Below are positions 33,161-37,732 of a stretch of DNA of 37,732 nt, in pieces. Source of the stretch: Aureobasidium sp. EXF-3400. Taxonomy: Eukaryota; Ascomycota; Dothideomycetes; Dothideales; Saccotheciaceae. Positions within the stretch are counted from its first letter, which is position 1. The number at the start of each line of letters is the position of its first letter. The stretch is from the NCBI GenBank assembly GCA_024195585.1, contig SWBL01000419.1, positions 1 through 37,732 on the forward strand, given 5' to 3'. Below the pieces are notes generated by a model. The model did no database searches. It saw only the letters and a list, made by a program, of their open reading frames with translations, and was not told the DNA's origin. A program made the position numbers and the translations under genes.

Positions 33161-33790
33161 TCAAGGACGCTCCATTATGGCTTCATTCAACAGACGCCGA
33201 AACCGATCCAGCTCCACGCCGAAGTCAGCCCAATCATGCAGCCACTCCCTCATTCCATCGCTGTCAATCTCAACACCCGTCAACTCTGCTTTCTCTCCAA
33301 GCAAAACCAGCACCTTGTTGATTAACTGAGAGCCCTGTTCCGAGATCTCTTGGATTAGAGCCTGAACCTCAAGTCTCTTCTGGCTGTGGTAGACCATCAT
33401 TTGCAGATCGGAAGGGTTTCCAGCGCGGGAGTGTGGGTGGGTTTGGTCGTGATAGATGGCATGGTGTTCTTGGAGGCTGCTTATGTGGCCGGCCAGGTGA
33501 CCGAGAAGACTTGCGATTCTGTCTGTGGTGGCCAGGCGGAGGTCGGAGGTTGTTGCAAGGAGGGCATCGAGGTCTTCAACGTTGTTCATGGTGGTTGCAG
33601 GTTGAGTTGGGGTACTCGAGCCATCTGTGGACTGCGTGGAGAGGCATGTGTTAGTAGGTGTCTGAGAGAACGTGGAGTTACCGGTACTCACATCAGAGCC
33701 AGGGGTCTCAGTACCTGTACTAGAGAGTTCAGGGGGGCCTGTCATGATCCAGCTTCCGCTGTCGTCTCCCAAGAAGAACGTATCTGCCAT
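33161..33790 (-). CDS. Array gene 9: helical protein, 189 aa spliced
   Basis: The frame is open from ATG 33790 to 33161 (209 aa), but 33691-33632 has all the marks of a 60-bp intron: gtgagt donor, perfect TACTAAC branch, cgcag acceptor, phase 0. I therefore call exons 33790-33692 (33 codons) and 33631-33161 (156 codons plus stop). Exon 1 is polar (MADTFFLGDDSGSW and a Ser/Thr-rich end). Exon 2 has a Ser/Thr/Gln lead, then helices: RIASLLGHLAGHISSLQEH, RLEVQALIQEISEQGSQL, and the C-terminal REWLHDWADFGVELDRF. Because the intron has no stop and a length divisible by three, retention would still give a full protein. No known domain. Confidence 0.65.
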   Translation of the reverse strand: MADTFFLGDDSGSWIMTGPPELSSTGTETPGSDVSTGNSTFSQTPTNTCLSTQSTDGSSTPTQPATTMNNVEDLDALLATTSDLRLATTDRIASLLGHLAGHISSLQEHHAIYHDQTHPHSRAGNPSDLQMMVYHSQKRLEVQALIQEISEQGSQLINKVLVLLGEKAELTGVEIDSDGMREWLHDWADFGVELDRFRRLLNEAIMERP

Positions 33791-33928
33791 GGTGAAGAGG
33801 AACAGATGACTGTGATTGGTTTACGGAAGGTGAGAAGGTTGAATCTTGAAAGTATTTCATAGGTCACGAACTTGAAGGCCGCCGACTAAGCAATTTGAAT
33901 CGTTTGTTGGAGTATCTTCCGGAACATC

Positions 33929-34517
33929 TCAATCTTGTCCAATGACACGCTCGAGCATTTGCTCTCCCAGTTCCTTCCTTATCTTGTGATGCTTTTTCTC
34001 TTCCTCAGCATACCATTGCATGACCTTTGCAAAAACAGACGTTTCTTGATCACCCATGAGCATGCCAAACTCCATGTACATATTTTTCAACTCCGCTTGC
34101 ATCTCGAGCAACCTCTGCCGAATCTGTGTCATGGCCAGTTGAGACTTGGCTCTTTGCGTGTCGAAAGCAAGCAGGTCTGACACCTTTTGCAACTGAGCTG
34201 CGTCGCGATGTCTAAGACAAGAGGCTCTGCCGTGTTTCCCATCCGCTTCTGCATTATGAGGTATCGGCCATTGCACCTGTTCCACTCGCGATAGTGTTGA
34301 TGACCTTCGGCGTCGATCTTTTCCATCTCTCGATAAATCGACTGTGCCTGGCTCTCCAATTTCATGGCTCTTTCATATTTAGCTTTGGCATCTAGGTCAG
34401 GTTGCATGATGGGTGTGTCCTGAGAACTCGTTAACTAATCTGCTTGTGATTCTCTTTTGTCCGGTCAACTTGCATCATGGTGAGAATCTCCTTCTTCAAC
34501 AGGGCGATCGCCTTCAT
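33929..34517 (-). CDS. Array gene 10: helical protein, about 157 aa, N-terminus uncertain
   Basis: Best model: 34517-34470 (MKAIALLKKEILTMMQ), 34419-34277 and 34211-33929, the frame holding across both introns, though their donors (gttgac, gtgcaa) are weak. Helices include DAKAKYERAMKLESQAQSIY, LLEMQAELKNMYMEFGMLM and WYAEEEKKHHKIRKELGEQM. Upstream of the ATG the same frame continues as helical sequence (SKDLSQHFRDLTSRATSFSN) behind an acceptor, like the start of exon 2 in array gene 5, but a TGA lies in between. The gene may thus have lost its first exon, or it may be a young pseudogene that now starts internally. A shorter form could begin at 34407. Confidence 0.5.
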
Positions 34518-35031
34518 GCGCGCGGTCGTTCATGTTTGCTTGATGTGATTGCTGAAGGATGTAGCTCTCGAGGTCAGATCGCGGAAGTGTTGAGAAAGAT
34601 CTTTGGACCTAAGTAGGAGTCAGACTTGATGAACAAAGATCTTACGATAGAGCGTGGTCTTGCAGAAGGTGAGGTAGCGGAAGGTCTCAGCCGTCAAGGT
34701 GTTCTAGAAGAAGCGAAGCAAGAGATCTTTGATTTGTTGCGTGTGAAAAAAGAGTGAGGAAAATGGTTGAGCAGATGAAACAACTTCTAAAGGGAAGAAG
34801 GTGTAATGTTTGTCAAGGTATTGAGGTAAGGAAGAATTGAATTTCTGCAGTAGAAGAGGTTTGTTGTGAAAGAGAGAAGGTGCTCGAATCCTTAAGGCAG
34901 CAGCAGATGTGCTGTCCGATTTAGTGATAGTGAGGCAACAGCAGCCCATATTCCTGCTGTTTCCTCCAATCTCTGTTTCGCATCCGCAATCATCATCATT
35001 GCCATCTGCTTTGAGCCGTCCACTTGTTATC
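34518..35031. other. Intergenic with remnant of the array gene 10 N-terminus
   Basis: 34545-34615 (-) reads as helical coding sequence in frame with array gene 10 up to a TGA. Farther upstream I see no gene; the 81-codon frame at 34704-34949 is not supported. Confidence 0.4.
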
Positions 35032-35610
35032 TTACAACTTCTGGAAGACTATGGTTCTGAAGACTTCAGAAAACATGGCGCGGTCTCTCGCAATGCTTTC
35101 TCTTCTTTCTGCAAACCATTCTCTGAACTCAGTAGGCTTTTCTCCCAGTTCAGAACTGTGGTTGGCCATGATTTCTGTTCCCAAAGCAGCCAATTTGTCA
35201 AGCTTAGTAAAGACAAGTCTGACTTCGGCGTTTCTTTCCATCTCGTGCTTGATGTATCTGTCTTGTAGATCGAGGAGACGAATATGATTGTCGAGCGTAG
35301 TGATGTTGTCCAAGTCGATAGTCTGCGGATCAGTCCTGGTTCTCCTCTGGTGTCTGCGGACTGCCTTTCGAGCTGCGTAAGCCTGTCTAGAGATGATGTT
35401 GATCTTCGTGAAGTGAGCCTCGACCTCTCTGTCGGTCTCGGCGAAGTCATCTAACTGAGTTTTCAGAGTTGTACTCATGATGATTTGCTAACACTGAATC
35501 AGTCTAGAGCAACCCTTGTGAGAGGATTGCCATACCTGACGAAAGAATCGTTTTGGCTCTTCTGTGGTAACAGCGTCAGCGGCGGACTGATCTGTGTCAA
35601 CTCTGTGCAT
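35032..35610 (-). CDS. Array gene 11: helical protein, 176 aa, DLD motif
   Basis: Two exons, 35610-35536 (25 codons) and 35487-35032 (151 codons plus stop), phase-0 intron (gtatgg...gttag). Exon 1 is MHRVDTDQSAADAVTT and EEPKRFFRQ. Exon 2 opens QIIMSTTLKTQLDDFAETD; starting instead at its internal ATG (35478) would give 148 aa. It carries QTIDLDNITTLDNH, aligned with HTIDLDVLTSLDDH in array gene 12 right next to it, so these two are evident tandem duplicates. C-terminal helices include EFREWFAERRESIARD. No targeting signal and no known domain. Confidence 0.7.
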
Positions 35611-35652
35611 TGCATCACACCCACATTAAGGCGGTGTCTTTCAAGGAAAACA

Positions 35653-36272
35653 CTACGAGCTTGCAGGGGCAGCTGTTGCCATACCCAAGATAGCACGGCA
35701 TCTCGCCAGCAGACCATCACGATTGGAAGCCAGGTCCCTCGTCACATCCTCAAACTGCACCACCATCTCAGCCTCAGCATTCTCCGACAACTCATCACCA
35801 AACCTAGCCCTGATGTCTCTTTCGATGGCGGTCAACCCCTCCTCGCGAGCGATGACATTGCTACTCGGACTGTAGATCTCAGGAACGTTTTCCAGAGCCA
35901 TGTTGTTGAGACGAAACCATTGGACATGGTCATCGAGAGAAGTCAGAACGTCGAGATCGATGGTGTGCATGTCGACGTTGGTGGCTTGCTCGTGGTTGTC
36001 GAGGGCTGCATAGTGTGCATTTGCGATTGCGTTCAATGTATCTCTGTGCTGGGCGATGTCGTCGACTGCGTTACAGAGATTGAAGAATTTGGTCAATTCG
36101 GCCATTAGGCCTTTGCTCAGAGTGGGGCGCTACAAATGTGCGTCAATAGGCGGCTGTCGAGTCCAACCTTGATATGACTTACCTCCAAAGGAGCAGTGGT
36201 ATCTCCATCAGGAGGGGGATCACCGTTCTGACCAGAATTGGCAGCGTTGGCATTGGAGATGTCGTCAGCCAT
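35653..36272 (-). CDS. Array gene 12: helical protein, 188 aa, DLD motif
   Basis: Two exons, 36272-36183 (30 codons) and 36129-35653 (158 codons plus stop), joined by a phase-0 intron (gtaagt...tgtag). Exon 1 is polar, Asn/Gly/Pro/Asp-rich (NANAANSGQNGDPPPDGD). Exon 2 is helical: MAELTKFFNLCNAVDDIAQ, RDTLNAIANAHYAALDNHE, then the motif HTIDLDVLTSLDDH, and ERDIRARFGDELSENAEAE. It is the closest relative of array gene 11 and is separated from it by only about 40 bp. It is the first gene of the array in the direction of transcription. No known domain or targeting signal. Confidence 0.7.
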
Positions 36273-36455
36273 TGTGTGTATGTTGACCGGTATGTCGTCG
36301 TCTTCGTCGCAGGGATCGAGTACTTTGTGCAAAGGAGAACCGAGAAAGACAAGGAGCTGTTGGAGGCGACGTGAGGCATGAACACGAACGCCGAGCAATA
36401 GAAACGAACCTTGATTCCTACTAGTCATTCCGGATCTCTCTCTAAGTTAGAAGTG

Positions 36456-36727
36456 ATGTTGATACACCATTCTGTTGATGACCTTCTTGATCGTGGTGTA
36501 GAGCCCTCGGGTATGTTCTGCCATGTTCTCAAATGCATTTCGTCGAGGATGGTATCAGAGCAGGTTTAAGCCTTGAAGTGGTACATGGAGCAATGACTCG
36601 TTATTTTTCGAGGAAAGAAAGGCAAGATATCGCTGACGAATCTGTCAGGAGTCGTTTGGGATATCTTTTAGACAAGGCTGCAGACTTGGGTTACTTTTGT
36701 GCTGAAGTGGTGGTTGCACTTGCCTGA
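36456..36727 (+). CDS. Small hypothetical protein on the opposite strand, 72 aa
   Basis: Two possible exons, 36456-36510 and 36564-36727, joined in phase 1 by a 53-bp GT-AG intron (gtatgt...gcag). The product reads MLIHHSVDDLLDRGVEPS, then GLSLEVVHGAMTRYFSRK and VRSRLGYLLDKAADLGYF. It resembles a small helical, possibly winged-helix-like fold, but I do not recognise a family. It is the only plausible plus-strand gene in the array region and is divergent from array gene 12. The second exon alone could start at 36533. Modest confidence. Confidence 0.35.
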
Positions 36728-37011
36728 ATTGAAGCTGCTAGAAAAGGCAAAGACAGACGAGTGCTGAAGACGAGAGTATGTCCATAAGAGTAGGAAAGGG
36801 TAATGTTCGAACAAGTGGGCAACGGCAAGCGATTTGAACATTGAAAGAAGGAAGACGTGAAAATTTTTCTACCAGAATATACGCTTTGAGTTGATCTGGG
36901 ATTAAGAAAACAGAGAACAGAGTATATCCCCAACCCTTTGTACTCCACCAACGCCAGACACATGAACACGAACCATGATAAATGCAAGAAGAGCACCCTG
37001 GATATCCCCAT

Positions 37012-37731
37012 CTACCTGCTTCTGGTGCTGCCGTTACCACGCTTACCAGCGGTGAGCCACTTGGCGAGCGAGGCAGTTGTGTGACGATCACCCTCTCCCT
37101 GTCTGGCGCTGCGGTTCATCTTCTTCTGACCCAGCTTGTGCAGACGCTCGGCCTTGGTGCGGGCAACCTCGTTGGTGACACCGTCCTCGCGTCTGTTCAT
37201 GCGACTAACACTACGAGTGCGAGACATGGCGCGAGAAATGCTGTTGCGGTGCTTGGCGGGTGCGTCGCCACCGTCGACATCCATCATATCGGCGTCTTCG
37301 ACAGCCTCTGAACGACCGCGAGGACGAGATTGCGAACGAGCACGAGCACGCTCGGAAATAGATGTGGCGTCGTGACCGAGAGCCTCGAGACCTCTCTCCA
37401 TCTTCTCGAGTTGAACAGCCTTCTTGCTGCGGGGAATGACGGCGCGGTTCTTGAGCGACTTGCGCATCTTGGCTTCGTTGCGGATAAGTTGGCGCTTCTC
37501 ACGGATGAGCTCGGCCTTGTAGCGGATGTCTGCGTCTTCAGCCTCTTCGACTTCGTCCTCTGATTTGTCGTAGTAGCCCTCTGCCTCAAGACGGGCTTCC
37601 TCCTCTTCCAAAGCGGCGAGCTTGCTCTCGATTTCGGGGTCGACAAAGTCGTAGACGTTCTTTCCGTCGAGGAATTCGGGCATCTTGTCCTCGCGCCAGT
37701 CGGGGTTCTCGAGCATCCACTTCTCCTTGAG
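37012..37731 (-). CDS. NOG1: Nucleolar GTP-binding protein 1 (Nog1), C-terminal part
   Basis: This is an assembly factor for the 60S ribosomal subunit in the nucleolus. Only the last 239 codons lie in the window; the frame is open to the edge, so the ATG at 37716 is internal. Visible family features are EKWMLENPDWREDKMPEFLD and NVYDFVDPEI, the acidic coiled stretch, KRQLIRNEAKMRKSLKNRA, the Arg/Ser-rich linker with RSQSRPRGRSE, and the basic C-terminus AERLHKLGQKKMNRSARQGE. The GTPase domain is upstream of the window. With eS17 at the other end, this frames the accessory region between two conserved genes. Confidence 0.93.
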   Translation of the reverse strand, partial: LKEKWMLENPDWREDKMPEFLDGKNVYDFVDPEIESKLAALEEEEARLEAEGYYDKSEDEVEEAEDADIRYKAELIREKRQLIRNEAKMRKSLKNRAVIPRSKKAVQLEKMERGLEALGHDATSISERARARSQSRPRGRSEAVEDADMMDVDGGDAPAKHRNSISRAMSRTRSVSRMNRREDGVTNEVARTKAERLHKLGQKKMNRSARQGEGDRHTTASLAKWLTAGKRGNGSTRSR

Positions 37732-37732
37732 G

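Noticed and set aside
32947..33325. 124-codon plus frame overlapping the end of array gene 9
   Set aside because: Antisense to a better supported gene; no domain.
34483..34549. Frame reading MNDRAHEGDRPVEEGDSHHDA upstream of array gene 10
   Set aside because: It looks like a polar array-type exon 1, but joining it needs a weak donor and a phase-1 intron, unlike the other members. The overlapping frame that continues the helix fits better.
1..37732. tRNA genes, snoRNA genes, transposons, CRISPR arrays
   Set aside because: I found no tRNA-like T-arm/acceptor pairing, no clear C/D-box pair, no transposase or reverse transcriptase motif, and no regular spaced repeat. A few C/D-like strings near 595-630 were too weak.

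Overview
This is a stretch of nuclear genome from a filamentous ascomycete (Pezizomycotina, most likely a dothideomycete). The evidence is short introns of about 45-65 bp with GT(A/G)NGT donors and CTAAC/CTGAC-type branch sites, a Zn(II)2Cys6 regulator of fungal type, a fungal CorA-like transporter, and two conserved housekeeping genes at the edges: ribosomal protein eS17 (1-327, 5' end missing) and nucleolar GTPase Nog1 (37012-37731, 5' end missing). Everything between them is accessory in character. The class-level assignment is inference.

Layout. At 1288-2572 (-) is a secreted protein built from three diverged inhibitor-I9-like (subtilase propeptide-like) units with no protease domain. At 3148-10351 lies a small metabolic group: a decayed FAD-dependent (salicylate hydroxylase-like) monooxygenase, a divergent phytanoyl-CoA dioxygenase-family oxygenase, a Zn(II)2Cys6 regulator, and a divergent MFS transporter. 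The octamer CGGTTCGG occurs three times in the first divergent promoter and twice in the second, so I infer a co-regulated group that has lost one enzyme. At 11147-14078 (+) is a protein kinase fused to a disordered linker and ankyrin-like repeats. At 14250-16849 (-) is a 12-exon or longer sugar-transporter-like MFS gene with one apparent GC-AG intron. At 18018-18283 (+) is a possible 66-residue protein, and at 18678-20547 (+) a six-exon CorA-like membrane protein.

From 21382 to 36272 the character changes. Twelve small genes (about 150-240 codons each) all lie on the minus strand. Each encodes a cytosolic-looking, strongly alpha-helical protein with no domain I recognise. At least nine have the same structure: a short polar N-terminal exon of 5-71 codons, one phase-0 intron, and a helical second exon of about 145-207 codons. 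Overall sequence similarity is low, but three share a motif of the form (I/L)DLDxxTxxDx(1-2)H. A degenerate tandem repeat with a period of about 150 bp (31560-32380) sits inside the array. I regard this as an old, fast-diverging tandem family and the best candidate here for an undescribed system; its function cannot be read from the sequence.

I saw no tRNA, rRNA, CRISPR array or recognisable transposon. All intron boundaries were placed by eye from splice signals and reading-frame continuity.
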